A stretch of 64,000 nucleotides of DNA from Halovivax gelatinilyticus (GTDB taxonomy: Archaea > Halobacteriota > Halobacteria > Halobacteriales > Natrialbaceae), in NCBI RefSeq assembly GCF_024300625.1, contig NZ_CP101322.1, positions 1,191,992 to 1,255,991 of the forward strand, in the 5' to 3' direction. Position numbers and translations under genes: made by a program. Below the pieces are notes generated by a model, which was given only the letters and a program-made list of their open reading frames with translations, searched no databases and was not told where the DNA came from. Shown here one piece after another: positions 24,632-32,134 of this stretch (the stretch's first letter is position 1; each line of letters starts with the position of its first letter).

Positions 24632-24781
24632 ATGGCCAGTTTCGACGCCGCGGAAAAGCGGACCCTGGAGAAGCTCATCTGCATGAAGTGTAACGCCCGA
24701 AACCCACAGCGCGCAGAGCGCTGTCGCAAGTGCGGGTACGGCAACATGCGCCCGAAGGCGAAAGAGACCCGCGCGTCCTGA
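24632..24781 (+). CDS. rpl40e: 50S ribosomal protein L40e
   Basis: A 49-aa protein: [37 protein letters not shown], followed by [12 protein letters not shown]. The two CxxC pairs (Cys17/Cys20 and Cys31/Cys34) form the zinc ribbon of eukaryotic/archaeal L40e, a small large-subunit protein. Archaeal L40e lacks the ubiquitin fused to it in eukaryotes, as here. Length and motif are exactly those of haloarchaeal orthologues. It is a single gene downstream of the stem-loop array, and its start is fixed by the short family length. Confidence 0.96.
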   Translation: MASFDAAEKRTLEKLICMKCNARNPQRAERCRKCGYGNMRPKAKETRAS

Positions 24782-24888
24782 TCGAGGTCGCGGTCGCGAT
24801 TTCGTCTCTCTGAGAGCCGCGGCGTCGGTCGGACGCGGATTCGATTTTTCCTGCTATCGAGTCGAGCAGACGTCCCGCCAGGAGTCGT

Positions 24889-25359
24889 TCAAGCGAGGTG
24901 GAACAGCGCGACTGGCAGCCCGATCACGGCCACCATCGTCAGGACGACGATCGTTGCGACCTGTTTCATCGTCGGTTCGATCGATTCGTGGGGGCCGGTC
25001 CACTCCTGGTGGGCGAGGGCGACCAGGACGAGCGCCCAGACGACGGGCGTGAGCGCGTTGAACTCGAGAGCGACGTGAGGAGCGTAGGCGATACCGGTCG
25101 CGAGCGCGAGCAGACCGTAGCCGAGGCCGGCCCGGCGAAAGGGGTCGAGGTCGACGTCGACTAGCGTGACGGTTCCCGATCTGTGGACGCTGAAGAGTGC
25201 GATTCCGGCCGCGAGCGAGAGCGCGAACGCAGCGAGGACCGAGACCGAGAGGCCCTCGGTGTAGAGGACGAACGCGCTGCCGCCGGCGAGGACGAACCAG
25301 AGCAGCGTTCCGCCGAGGAGCGTCCGGCGGCGGAGGGGTTCTAGTGGGTCGTCGTTCAT
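24889..25359 (-). CDS. Haloarchaeal membrane protein, four to five helices
   Basis: A 156-aa hydrophobic protein with helices near residues 12-32, 36-55, 72-92, 98-116 and 133-153, joined by short acidic loops. The N-terminal MNDDPLEPLRRRTLL is positively charged after the acidic start, suggesting a cytoplasmic N-terminus. No conserved catalytic residues or named domain are visible. It is downstream of hisH on the same strand (50 bp gap), so the two may be co-transcribed, although nothing suggests a role in histidine synthesis. Confidence 0.72.
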   Translation of the reverse strand: MNDDPLEPLRRRTLLGGTLLWFVLAGGSAFVLYTEGLSVSVLAAFALSLAAGIALFSVHRSGTVTLVDVDLDPFRRAGLGYGLLALATGIAYAPHVALEFNALTPVVWALVLVALAHQEWTGPHESIEPTMKQVATIVVLTMVAVIGLPVALFHLA

Positions 25360-25409
25360 ACCTACGCAGTCGGTGGGCGAAATATAAACCCTCGTCTCGG
25401 AGAGCGAGA

Positions 25410-26114
25410 TTACTCGGCGCAGAGTGAGACGAAGTTTCGGAGGATGCGGAGACCGGTCTCGCCGCTCTTTTCGGGGTGAAATTGCGTGCCGAAGACGGTT
25501 CCCGACTCGTCGGCGATCACGGCGGGGACGGTGACGCCGTAGTCGACCGTCGCGACGATGGTCGACTCGTCGTCGGGGACCGCGTAGTAGGAGTGAACGA
25601 AGTAGGTGTACTCGCCGTCGACGACCTCGGGCTGGTCCGTGCCGTTCGCAGGTCGCCGCCCGACGCCCTCGACGATCGGGTGTGGTCGTTCGATCGTCAG
25701 GTCGTTCCAGCCCATGTGGGGAACCTTCTGCCCCTGGGCGAAGCGAACGTTAGTTCCCGGAATCAGATCCAGTCCGCGGACGGCCGCCGAGCCCGCCGAC
25801 CCCTCCTCGCTGTCGGTTAGCAGCATCTGCATGCCCAGACAGATCCCGAAGAGCGGCGTCTCCGACGCGGCGACGGCGAGGAGGTCCTCGCGAATCGGAT
25901 CGGCGTTCTCGACCCCCTCGCGAAAGGCGCCGACTCCGGGGAGGACGACGCCGTCGGCGGCGAGAAAGTCCGCCGACTCGTCGGTGATCGTCACGTCCGC
26001 GCCGGCGCGTTCGAGCCCGCGAGTGACGCTGTGTAGATTGCCGAGCCCGTAGTCGACGACCGCGACGCTCGCCTGCGCCGTCTCGGCCGACGACTGGCTC
26101 TCCTGTGTGCTCAT
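25410..26114 (-). CDS. hisH: Imidazole glycerol phosphate synthase, glutaminase subunit HisH
   Basis: A 234-aa class I glutamine amidotransferase. SVAVVDYGLGNLHSVTRGLERAGA and VVLPGVGAFREGV are HisH hallmarks. The catalytic triad is Cys92 (FGICLGMQML), His213 and Glu215 (TQFHPEKSG). HisH releases ammonia from glutamine for HisF, which closes the imidazole ring in histidine synthesis and yields AICAR. No other his gene is in this window, as is usual for scattered haloarchaeal his genes. The first 15 residues (MSTQESQSSAETAQA) are a hydrophilic extension. Upstream lies a stem-loop array. Confidence 0.95.
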   Translation of the reverse strand: MSTQESQSSAETAQASVAVVDYGLGNLHSVTRGLERAGADVTITDESADFLAADGVVLPGVGAFREGVENADPIREDLLAVAASETPLFGICLGMQMLLTDSEEGSAGSAAVRGLDLIPGTNVRFAQGQKVPHMGWNDLTIERPHPIVEGVGRRPANGTDQPEVVDGEYTYFVHSYYAVPDDESTIVATVDYGVTVPAVIADESGTVFGTQFHPEKSGETGLRILRNFVSLCAE

Positions 26115-26160
26115 ATTTCTACCTCCGGCAGTCGGAACGAAGGGCCTTTCGTTAGAGGAC

Positions 26161-26340
26161 CACGAGGAGCTGAGCGAATGCGAGGCCGAACGAAGTGAGG
26201 CCTCGAATACGTGAGCGGCGAAGCCGCGAGCGAACGAAGTGAACGAAATACTCGGACTCGCTAACCACGAGATTTCGAGCCGCACGGTTCGGAGAGCACG
26301 ATTCGAAGAACGAAGCGAATTGCGAGGGATGAGCGAGCGA
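26161..26340 (+). repeat. Stem-loop array, copy 2 (GAACGAAGTGA-loop family)
   Basis: Between the UDG stop and hisH start. CGAGGCC-GAACGAAGTGA-GGCCTCG (26181-26205) has perfect 7-bp arms; GCGGC-GAA-GCCGC (26215-26227) is identical to the one at 24472-24484; a third GAACGAAGTGA sits at 26232-26242; and ATTCG-N10-CGAAT (26301-26320) forms another. The loop motif is conserved while the stem changes sequence but keeps pairing. The motif is on the plus strand here, antisense to both flanking genes. Confidence 0.7.
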
Positions 26341-26355
26341 CGGCGAGACCGTCGA

Positions 26356-26970
26356 TCAGTACTCGCCGAGACGGGACTGGCCACCCTCGTCGGTCGGCGA
26401 GACGCCGGCGATCGCTGCGGCTTCCCGAATCGTCTCGGCGAACGCAGGTTCCTGGCTCCGGTCGTACAGCGTCGCCGCGGGGTGGAGACAGATGAGGACG
26501 GGGCGGGGCGTGTCGCCGATGCGCACCTCTTCGACCGAGCCCGCCTCCTTCGTGACCGCGACCGAGCGTCCGAGGAGGTGTTCGCCCGGGACCTTCCCGA
26601 GGGTGACGACCACGTCCGGATCGACGCGATCGATTTCGGCTTCGAGGTAGCCCCGGCAGTGTTCGAGTTCCTCCGTCGATGGGTCGCGGTTGTCCGGCGG
26701 TCGACATCGGACGCAGTTGGTGATTCGCACCGACTCGCGTTCGAGTCCGACCGTTCGAAGTTGTTCGTCCAGAACCGAGCCGCTCCGGCCGACGAACGGT
26801 TCGCCCTCGGCGTCTTCCTGTGCGCCCGGCGCTTCACCGACGAAGAGAACGTCGGCGTCGGCGGGGCCCGTTCCGTTTACGATTCGGCTTCGCGAGTCGA
26901 CGAGCGACGGGCACCGGGGGCATCCCTCGACCGCGAGCCCATCCATGTGCTGGGCCTGCTCATCCTCCAT
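26356..26970 (-). CDS. Type-4 uracil-DNA glycosylase (Fe-S)
   Basis: A 204-aa DNA repair enzyme. Motif A is GEAPGAQED (45-53), followed by GRSGSVLDE, and the C-terminal motif is HPAA (His163). Four Cys that bind the [4Fe-4S] cluster are present with family spacing: Cys17, Cys20 (CPRC), Cys86 (ITNCVRC) and Cys105 (EHCRGYL). It excises uracil from DNA after cytosine deamination, a frequent lesion in hot, GC-rich genomes. The start at ATG 26970 gives the normal ~200 residues; earlier in-frame codons are non-homologous. The preceding gene is divergent, a PhiH1-type repressor. Confidence 0.94.
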   Translation of the reverse strand: MEDEQAQHMDGLAVEGCPRCPSLVDSRSRIVNGTGPADADVLFVGEAPGAQEDAEGEPFVGRSGSVLDEQLRTVGLERESVRITNCVRCRPPDNRDPSTEELEHCRGYLEAEIDRVDPDVVVTLGKVPGEHLLGRSVAVTKEAGSVEEVRIGDTPRPVLICLHPAATLYDRSQEPAFAETIREAAAIAGVSPTDEGGQSRLGEY

Positions 26971-27172
26971 GTACGTCCGATGCGCCGGAGCCCACCTACG
27001 CGTTTCGAACCGTTCTCGACGGTCGGTCCGATCGAACGTGTCCCGAGTGCGAAAAAGGCACAATCTACCATTGTTAGCGGCTATACGGACCGAATCAGTC
27101 TCGTTCGGGCATTCGATCTGGCCGGAAGTATTACCTATTTCTAAACTAATCGCCCCACAAGGACGTGGTTTC

Positions 27173-27514
27173 GTGAAACTAAGACAGCCAACCGACTTCC
27201 TGATCCTCGAAGCGCTCGAAGAGACGGGACGAAACGTCGCACCGAACCTCGCATCGCACACCGGAAAGAGCCGGAAGAACATAAACACCCGACTGCCCGT
27301 ACTCGAAGACTACGGACTCGTCGAGAAGGTGGGCCCGGCCGATCGATCGGGACTGTACGAGATTACGCAGCTCGGAAAGTCGGCCCTCGTCCACCAGAGC
27401 GAGTACGACGAGGTCGACGACTTCGACTCGCTCATCGCCAGCGCGGACGCGGCCACCGACGGTGGAACACCGGCGCAAGCGGTCGCTCGCGGCGAGCACG
27501 ACGACGAGGAGTAG
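27173..27514 (+). CDS. PhiH1-repressor-like winged-helix regulator
   Basis: A 113-aa DNA-binding protein with GTG start: VKLRQPTDFLILEALEETGRNVAPNLASHTGKSRKNINTRLPVLEDYGLV, then VGPADRSGLYEITQLG as the wing. This is the haloarchaeal winged helix annotated after the phage PhiH1 repressor; chromosomal copies are numerous and mostly uncharacterised. The C-terminal 40 residues are acidic and probably disordered. The divergent neighbour is the uracil-DNA glycosylase gene, with 200 bp between starts. Being a chromosomal member, it does not by itself indicate a prophage, and no phage gene is nearby. Confidence 0.88.
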   Translation: MKLRQPTDFLILEALEETGRNVAPNLASHTGKSRKNINTRLPVLEDYGLVEKVGPADRSGLYEITQLGKSALVHQSEYDEVDDFDSLIASADAATDGGTPAQAVARGEHDDEE

Positions 27515-27540
27515 TTCGGTGCCGGAGGCAGTGAGCAGAA

Positions 27541-27554
27541 ACAGCGATAGCGCT
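27541..27554 (+). terminator. Possible terminator hairpin after the PhiH1-like gene
   Basis: CAGCG-ATAG-CGCTG (27541-27554) is a perfect 5-bp stem with a 4-nt loop 26 bp after the stop, followed by CTTTC. The stem is flanked by further complementary AGCAG/CTGCT-like bases. A short T-run only, so the call is weak. Confidence 0.35.
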
Positions 27555-27684
27555 GCTTTCGGTGGTCTACACCGGTTACGGCGGTGTTACCTGAGCTATA
27601 TCTCGCGACGGACCGTAGGCGCAACCGATGAGTGTGACAACCAGATCGACCGATTCAGTGGGCGGTCAGCCGAATCGAGAACCG

Positions 27685-27710
27685 GCCACCGAACGCCCCG
27701 ATTCGGTGGC
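27685..27710 (+). other. 9-bp hairpin just upstream of the VOC gene start
   Basis: GCCACCGAA (27685-27693) and TTCGGTGGC (27702-27710) pair perfectly around an 8-nt loop CGCCCCGA. The 3' end is 17 bp before the GTG start at 27728, inside the expected promoter/leader. It could be an operator for a dimeric regulator or an RNA structure controlling initiation. Confidence 0.5.
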
Positions 27711-27727
27711 GGGCCGACGGTGAGACC

Positions 27728-28177
27728 GTGACTGGCGATCCCCATCTCGTCGGGCACGTCCACCTCAAGGTGTCCGACCTGGAAGCGGCGAGCGAGTTCT
27801 ACACCGAGGTCCTCGGGCTGTCGGTCACCGAGTCGCACGGCCGATTCCGGTTTCTCTCGTGGGGCGAGCGCCACCACGACGTCGCGCTGCAGGAAGTCAG
27901 ACCGGATGCTCCGGGCCCGAACGACGGCGTCGGGCTCTACCACGCGGCGATGGAGGTTCCCGACGGCGCTTCGCTGGCGGCGGTGTACGAGCGGGTGCGG
28001 GCCCGCGGCGTCGACGTCTCGGCCGTAGACCACGGCATCAGCAAGGCGATTTACTTTTCAGACCCGGCCGGTAACGGGCTCGAGATCTATCTCGATACGC
28101 GCGAGGAGAACGACCAACCGCACTGGTCGGGCACTAACCGGTCGTTCGACCCCGAGGGGCTCGCGGCGGATCGGTGA
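27728..28177 (+). CDS. VOC-family dioxygenase/glyoxalase-like protein
   Basis: A 149-aa protein of the vicinal-oxygen-chelate superfamily with two beta-alpha-beta-beta-beta units: GHVHLKVSDLEAASEFYTEVLGL opens the first and LYHAAMEVPDGASLAAVYERV the second, closing with AIYFSDPAGNGLEIYLD. Metal ligands at the expected places are His (GHVHLKV), His (LYHAAM) and Glu (NGLEIY), as in extradiol dioxygenases and glyoxalase I. The substrate is not determinable. The GTG start follows a perfect 9-bp inverted repeat. No pathway neighbours. Confidence 0.9.
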   Translation: MTGDPHLVGHVHLKVSDLEAASEFYTEVLGLSVTESHGRFRFLSWGERHHDVALQEVRPDAPGPNDGVGLYHAAMEVPDGASLAAVYERVRARGVDVSAVDHGISKAIYFSDPAGNGLEIYLDTREENDQPHWSGTNRSFDPEGLAADR

Positions 28178-28188
28178 TCGGATCCCGC

Positions 28189-28773
28189 TCACCGAGATTC
28201 TGGCGACCCGTCGAAGCGTGCTCGATACGTCGATCCCGCCCGGGCGAGTTCTCTGGCGACGCGGACGGGTTCCGGACGGCCGCCTTCGGGCGTGAACGCT
28301 CGTACGAGGTCCTCTCTCTCGTCTACGGAGAGGCCGACGGACCGAAGGTAGACGCGTTCGCCGCCCACCTCGAACGGCGAGCGCGCCGGGAGGTTCCGGT
28401 AGCGGTCGAGCCGGTCTGCGAGCGCCTCGCCGTCGAAGGCGTCCCGGAGTGCGGGTTCGAGGCCGTCGCTCGCTTCGAACGTGACCGCGATCGTCGGCAG
28501 GTCGGTCTCGGCGGCCAGGCGGTCCATGTCGAGAACGTTGAACCAGGCGGGAGCGATCGCCCCCACGAGGGTACCGTGGAGATCTTCGCGCTCGAGATCG
28601 GAGACGATCTGGACGATCGCGTCGGTGAAGTCCAGACCGCCGACGGTCGCCGATTCGAAGGCGGCGCCATCGACGACCCGATCAGCGCGGACCACCGCGC
28701 CGGCCACGGTACACCGGTCGCCACGCGTGGATTCGGCGATACCGAGCGCCCTGATTCCGGACGAGTCGCTCAT
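28189..28773 (-). CDS. DUF99 family protein (endonuclease V-like)
   Basis: A 194-aa protein with the DUF99 signatures: GIRALGIAESTRGDRCTVAGAVVRADRVVDGAAFESATVGGLDFTDAIVQIV near the N-terminus and IAPAWFNVLDMDRLAAETDLPTIAVTFEAS in the middle. DUF99 (UPF0215) proteins are archaeal and adopt an endonuclease-V-like RNase H fold; their activity is not established. The conserved FTDAI and FNVLDMDRL segments correspond to the acidic surface of that fold. It follows the DUF5786 gene by 40 bp on the same strand and converges with the VOC gene (11 bp). Likely a nucleic-acid enzyme. Confidence 0.88.
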   Translation of the reverse strand: MSDSSGIRALGIAESTRGDRCTVAGAVVRADRVVDGAAFESATVGGLDFTDAIVQIVSDLEREDLHGTLVGAIAPAWFNVLDMDRLAAETDLPTIAVTFEASDGLEPALRDAFDGEALADRLDRYRNLPARSPFEVGGERVYLRSVGLSVDEREDLVRAFTPEGGRPEPVRVARELARAGSTYRARFDGSPESR

Positions 28774-28813
28774 GGGTGTGGTCGTCGAGGGAGACGTTTG
28801 GCGGCGACGAGCG

Positions 28814-28987
28814 TTACCCGTCGTCTTTGATGTCTGCGAGCCGGTCGATGAGTTCGTCGCTGGTGGCGCCGTTGTCGAACTCGATCGACCCCCGATGCTC
28901 GCTCGCGTCGGACTCGATTGCCTCGTCCTCGTCGAAGTCGGCGTCGAAGTCTTGCTGGTCGGACTCGTCGTAGCTACCAAAACCCAT
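28814..28987 (-). CDS. DUF5786-like small acidic protein
   Basis: A 57-aa gene starting MGFGSYDESDQQDFDADFDEDEA and ending with SIEFDNGATSDELIDRLADIKDDG. The MGFGSYDES start and the EFDxGATSDELIxRL tail are the marks of a small haloarchaeal acidic family (DUF5786) found across the class, whose function is unknown. Length matches the family closely, so it is an intact gene. It lies 40 bp upstream of the DUF99 gene in the same direction, probably one transcript. Such high acidity suggests a soluble, possibly partly disordered protein; the C-terminal part is likely helical. Confidence 0.85.
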   Translation of the reverse strand: MGFGSYDESDQQDFDADFDEDEAIESDASEHRGSIEFDNGATSDELIDRLADIKDDG

Positions 28988-29165
28988 ACGTGTGTCACTA
29001 CGGGATCGATCTCCTAAAATGCACTGCCGGATCGAGTCGTGCGACGGGTCGGTCAGGGGCGCTGCGAGCCCGATAGCTGATCGGAGCGAATTCGAACGCG
29101 AAGGCGATTGTCCAGTGGCCGAGACGCGGACATTTTAGGCGGTCGGTCGCGTCGGATTCGACGAG

Positions 29166-29777
29166 ATGGAGGTCTACACCGTTACGGACGCTGCGGAGTC
29201 GTTCACCTGTAACGCCTTTCTGGTTTCGGGCGAGCGGACGACGCTGGTCGACGCGGGTGCGTACGACGGAGTCGTCGACGAAATCGCAGATCGTGTACCG
29301 ACCCTGGATGCGGTCGTGCTCACCCACCAGCACGGTGACCACGTCGACCAGCTCTCGGCCGTCGACGAGGCGTTCGATCCCGAGATATACGCCTACGGCG
29401 ACCACCCGCTGCGGACGAACGCGATCGACGACGGCGATTCGGTACCGATCGGCGACGAGGCGTTCGAGGTGGTGTACACGCCGGGACACGCCGACGATCA
29501 CGTCTCGTTCGTCTCCGAGACGACGCTCTTTTCGGGCGACGTGGTCGTCCACGACGACGGCGCGTTCGAGTACGGGAGCTTCGGGCGAACCGACCTACCC
29601 GGCCAATCGCGAGAGACGCTCATCGAGAGCATCCGCCGGCTCCTGGATCGGATGCCCGAGACGGTCGAACGGATGTACGCCGGCCACGGCGAGGCGTTCT
29701 CCGGCGACGTCCGCGACGTCGTCGAGACGGCGCTGGGACGGGCCGAAAAACGCGAACCGAAGTATCCGGACGAGTGA
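29166..29777 (+). CDS. MBL-fold metallo-hydrolase
   Basis: A 203-aa metallo-beta-lactamase-fold protein. The metal-binding motif is THQHGDHVDQ (HxHxDH, about residues 54-60), with further ligands His in YTPGHADDHV, Asp in FSGDVVVHD and His in YAGHGEAF. Overall length and the simple core fit the glyoxalase-II-like small hydrolase group. Substrate unknown. A CATTTTAGG element about 30 bp upstream of the ATG can be its TATA box. It is transcribed away from the DUF5786/DUF99 pair, and a short-spaced gene follows after 99 bp. Confidence 0.92.
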   Translation: MEVYTVTDAAESFTCNAFLVSGERTTLVDAGAYDGVVDEIADRVPTLDAVVLTHQHGDHVDQLSAVDEAFDPEIYAYGDHPLRTNAIDDGDSVPIGDEAFEVVYTPGHADDHVSFVSETTLFSGDVVVHDDGAFEYGSFGRTDLPGQSRETLIESIRRLLDRMPETVERMYAGHGEAFSGDVRDVVETALGRAEKREPKYPDE

Positions 29778-29876
29778 CGATCAGGGACCGGACGTCGGCC
29801 GGTCGAACGGAAGGACTTTTTCAGCAGAGACCGCCGCCTAGGGCATGGAGTCGCGACGTACCCGCGACGGATTGGC

Positions 29877-30395
29877 GTGACCGACGAGCGGCCACCGGAC
29901 GGCGAGCCGGAGTCCGGCGACAGCGGTACCGACCGGGCCGATATCGATCGGGCGGAGACCGAACCGTGGGCGGAGTTGCTCGGCGACGCCGAAGCGATCG
30001 CGTCGGAGTATCGCGCGGAGGGGTGGACCGTCGAACGGGTCGATCCGATCGACGTCGTCCCGTGGGCGGACGACGACGGCGGCGGATTCGCGATACTGGC
30101 GGATGGCAACCGGGTTCAGGCGCTCGAATCGCTCGTCTCCGATCGAACGTTCGGCGCCGCGGAGGTCTACCAGCGTCCCGTCGACGCCGGGAGTTTCCTC
30201 GTGCTCGTCGAACTCGACGAGCCGACCGAGCGGGCGATCGTTCTGTCGCTTTACTACCGACGGGAAGAGGCCGAAAACGCCCTCTCGCGGGCGAACGAGG
30301 CGGGCGAGCTACAGGTGCGTCTTCGATCGACTGACGGTGACGACTGGCTCACGTTCGTTCACGACGACCCGTCACTGTTCGACGCGGACGGGTAG
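29877..30395 (+). CDS. Acidic haloarchaeal protein of unknown function
   Basis: A 172-aa soluble protein with GTG start. The first 30 residues are an acidic disordered tail; the folded part holds EPWAELLGDAEAIASEYRAEGWTVERVDPIDVVPW, then FAILADGNRVQALESLVSDRTFGAAEVYQRPVDAGSFLVLVELDEPTERAIVLSLYYRREEAENALSRA, suggesting an alpha/beta domain of two similar halves. The final VRLRSTDGDDWLTFVHDDPSLF resembles a family conserved among haloarchaea but uncharacterised. No motif for catalysis. Weak link to the upstream MBL gene (same strand). Confidence 0.75.
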   Translation: MTDERPPDGEPESGDSGTDRADIDRAETEPWAELLGDAEAIASEYRAEGWTVERVDPIDVVPWADDDGGGFAILADGNRVQALESLVSDRTFGAAEVYQRPVDAGSFLVLVELDEPTERAIVLSLYYRREEAENALSRANEAGELQVRLRSTDGDDWLTFVHDDPSLFDADG

Positions 30396-30469
30396 CGCGC
30401 GGACACCGACGGCCCGCACGGTGGGCGAACTGCTCAGCGGCGGCCCGGTCGGCAGACGCGCCGACGCGA

Positions 30470-31588
30470 CTACGGCGATGACTCCGGTTCGGCGGTCGAT
30501 TCACCGTCGTCGTCCCGGTCGTCTGCCGTCTCTCCGTCGTCGAGTTCGTCGGCCGTATCCGCAGTATCTGCGTCCGAGTCGTCGACTGGAGGTTCGCCGT
30601 CGCTTGATTCGTCGACGTCGGTTCGCTCGTCGACCGACTCGTCGTCGCCGGCGTCGGGTCCGTCCTCGCGGCCCTCATCGGAGTCGTCAGTGCCGTCGAC
30701 CGACTCGTCGTCGCTTGCGTCGGCTTCGAGGAGCGTTTCCTCCTCTCGGAGCGCCTTGCTCGCTTCACGGACCTCGCGCATCACGCTCGAGATGCGCTCT
30801 TCGGCCTCGAGTTCGTCCTCGACGGCGAGGTCGACCCCCTCGACTTCGAGTAAGAACTTCGAGACCTCGGTCACCTCGTACATGACGTCGTCGAGTTCCT
30901 CGGCGGCGTAGAAGTCACACATCGCGCCGTAGAGAAAGGTCGCGCCCGCTTTCCGGACTTTGTCGTCGAACGACGATCTGGCCTGGTTGACCGCCTGGGG
31001 CGTGTACGTATCGGTCATGAAGGGGACGAGCGATGGAAGATTCTCGCCGATCTTCGTCATCTCGACGCCGGTCTCGGTTCGAAAGTCCGCACACAGGCGG
31101 GCGATGGCCCACTCGCGAGCGGTGATGTAGGTCCGGTCCCGGAGAAACTCGTTGACCCGCTCGTACTGTGCGCCGTCCATCTTCTTGAATCGCTCGTACT
31201 TCCGGACGTCCTCCGGGACGGTCTTGTCCGGGTCCGGGACGCCCGGCATCGGTGTATCGGAGGCGTTCGAATCGGATTCCGACTCGGTCGCCGGACCGTC
31301 GTCACCGGATCGCGACGCGTCGGTCGAGGTCGAAGCGGGATCGTCGCCCTCCTCCCGGGCGCCGTCATCGTCGGCGTTCGACGCGTCCGACGGGCTGGCG
31401 TCCGCGTCGGCTCCGTCCGTCGACCGCTCACCGGGCCCCGAATCGACGGGAGTCGGTTCCTCGGCGGTGTCACTGCCGCTCTCACCGCGAGTGCGACCGC
31501 CCGACGGGGTGCGGCCTTCAGATCCGTCGGCCTCGTCGCCGGACGTCCGATCCGACTCACGGTCGTCCGACTGGGTACGATCCTTCAT
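30470..31588 (-). CDS. DUF5806-like haloarchaeal protein with acidic tails
   Basis: A 372-aa protein (from ATG 31588). A conserved core of about 155 residues (EDVRKYERFKKMDGAQYERVNEFLRD, RTYITAREWAIARLCADFRTETGVEMTKIGENLPSLVPFMTDTYTPQAVNQARSSFDDKVRKAGATFLYGAMCDFYAAEELDDVMYE) is flanked by acidic low-complexity tails of about 115 residues before it and 100 after. The core is a haloarchaeal family (DUF5806-like) of unknown function, rich in helices, and resembles DNA- or RNA-associated proteins only superficially. The tails are Asp/Ser/Glu-rich and unlikely to fold. Cytoplasmic. Confidence 0.83.
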   Translation of the reverse strand: MKDRTQSDDRESDRTSGDEADGSEGRTPSGGRTRGESGSDTAEEPTPVDSGPGERSTDGADADASPSDASNADDDGAREEGDDPASTSTDASRSGDDGPATESESDSNASDTPMPGVPDPDKTVPEDVRKYERFKKMDGAQYERVNEFLRDRTYITAREWAIARLCADFRTETGVEMTKIGENLPSLVPFMTDTYTPQAVNQARSSFDDKVRKAGATFLYGAMCDFYAAEELDDVMYEVTEVSKFLLEVEGVDLAVEDELEAEERISSVMREVREASKALREEETLLEADASDDESVDGTDDSDEGREDGPDAGDDESVDERTDVDESSDGEPPVDDSDADTADTADELDDGETADDRDDDGESTAEPESSP

Positions 31589-31779
31589 GGCCACTCATTG
31601 CCAAACCCTCGAAATAAGGCTGTCCCTCCGGGAGTCTCGAGCGGTTCGACAACCTGCCGGTCATCGACCTCGTTTTCGTACTGGACAGCGAACGACGACG
31701 ACCGCTCCGAATCAACGGTTCGAACGGGCCGTGTCGAACGGTGACACCAGCCGGTTCGCGTCGACCGTATCGAGCGGCG

Positions 31780-31932
31780 CTACCACGCCCATCCGTCCTC
31801 CGGGTCGGGCTCGTCTCCTCCATCTTCCGTCGCCGCGGCGAACGTACTCGCGCCGGCGAGTACGCCCGCACCGGCCGTGATCGATCGAAGAACGTGACGG
31901 CGACTTCGTCTTCCCGCATCAGTAGAGCGCAT
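31780..31932 (-). CDS. 50-aa Tat-signal micropeptide
   Basis: A short frame from ATG 31932 to TAG 31780-31782. It encodes a twin-Arg signal (SRRHVLRSITAG), a hydrophobic stretch (AGVLAGASTFAAA) and then only about 16 acidic residues ending DEPDPEDGWAW. Upstream, TTTAAATATATAAT (minus strand, 31971-31984) is a strong TATA element, its centre about 45 bp before the start, giving a short leader. The signal organisation, promoter and clean frame argue for a real gene. A mature peptide of this size could be a signal, inhibitor or toxin peptide, or the gene could be a decayed exported protein; I do not recognise it. Confidence 0.6.
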   Translation of the reverse strand: MRSTDAGRRSRRHVLRSITAGAGVLAGASTFAAATEDGGDEPDPEDGWAW

Positions 31933-31970
31933 AGGACCAGGTATGTATTCACCGCTTAAGTTCTTTGGCT

Positions 31971-31984
31971 ATTATATATTTAAA
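31971..31984 (-). promoter_or_regulatory. TATA box of the Tat micropeptide gene
   Basis: TTTAAATATATAAT on the minus strand lies in an AT-rich patch between the micropeptide and thiolase genes. Its centre is about 45 bp upstream of ATG 31932, so transcription would start roughly 19 bp before the codon. The thiolase gene on the other strand has its own TATA-like CATTTAAG (32103-32110), centred 27 bp before its ATG, implying a leaderless message. Confidence 0.6.
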
Positions 31985-32134
31985 CAATTATAACAAACAG
32001 CCATCACGCGATAGTGATTGTAACAGGGTTCGGAGATGGCGGTCGGTCACGCTCGGGACCCACTCTCGTAAACTCCGCTCGCATCCCCAGCGGTTCTACG
32101 GTCATTTAAGTCCGTGACGGACGTTCGTCCGAAT

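Noticed and set aside
26970-27514. Prophage remnant suggested by a PhiH1-repressor-like gene
   Set aside because: Chromosomal members of this family are common, and no integrase, capsid or attachment-site sequence is nearby.
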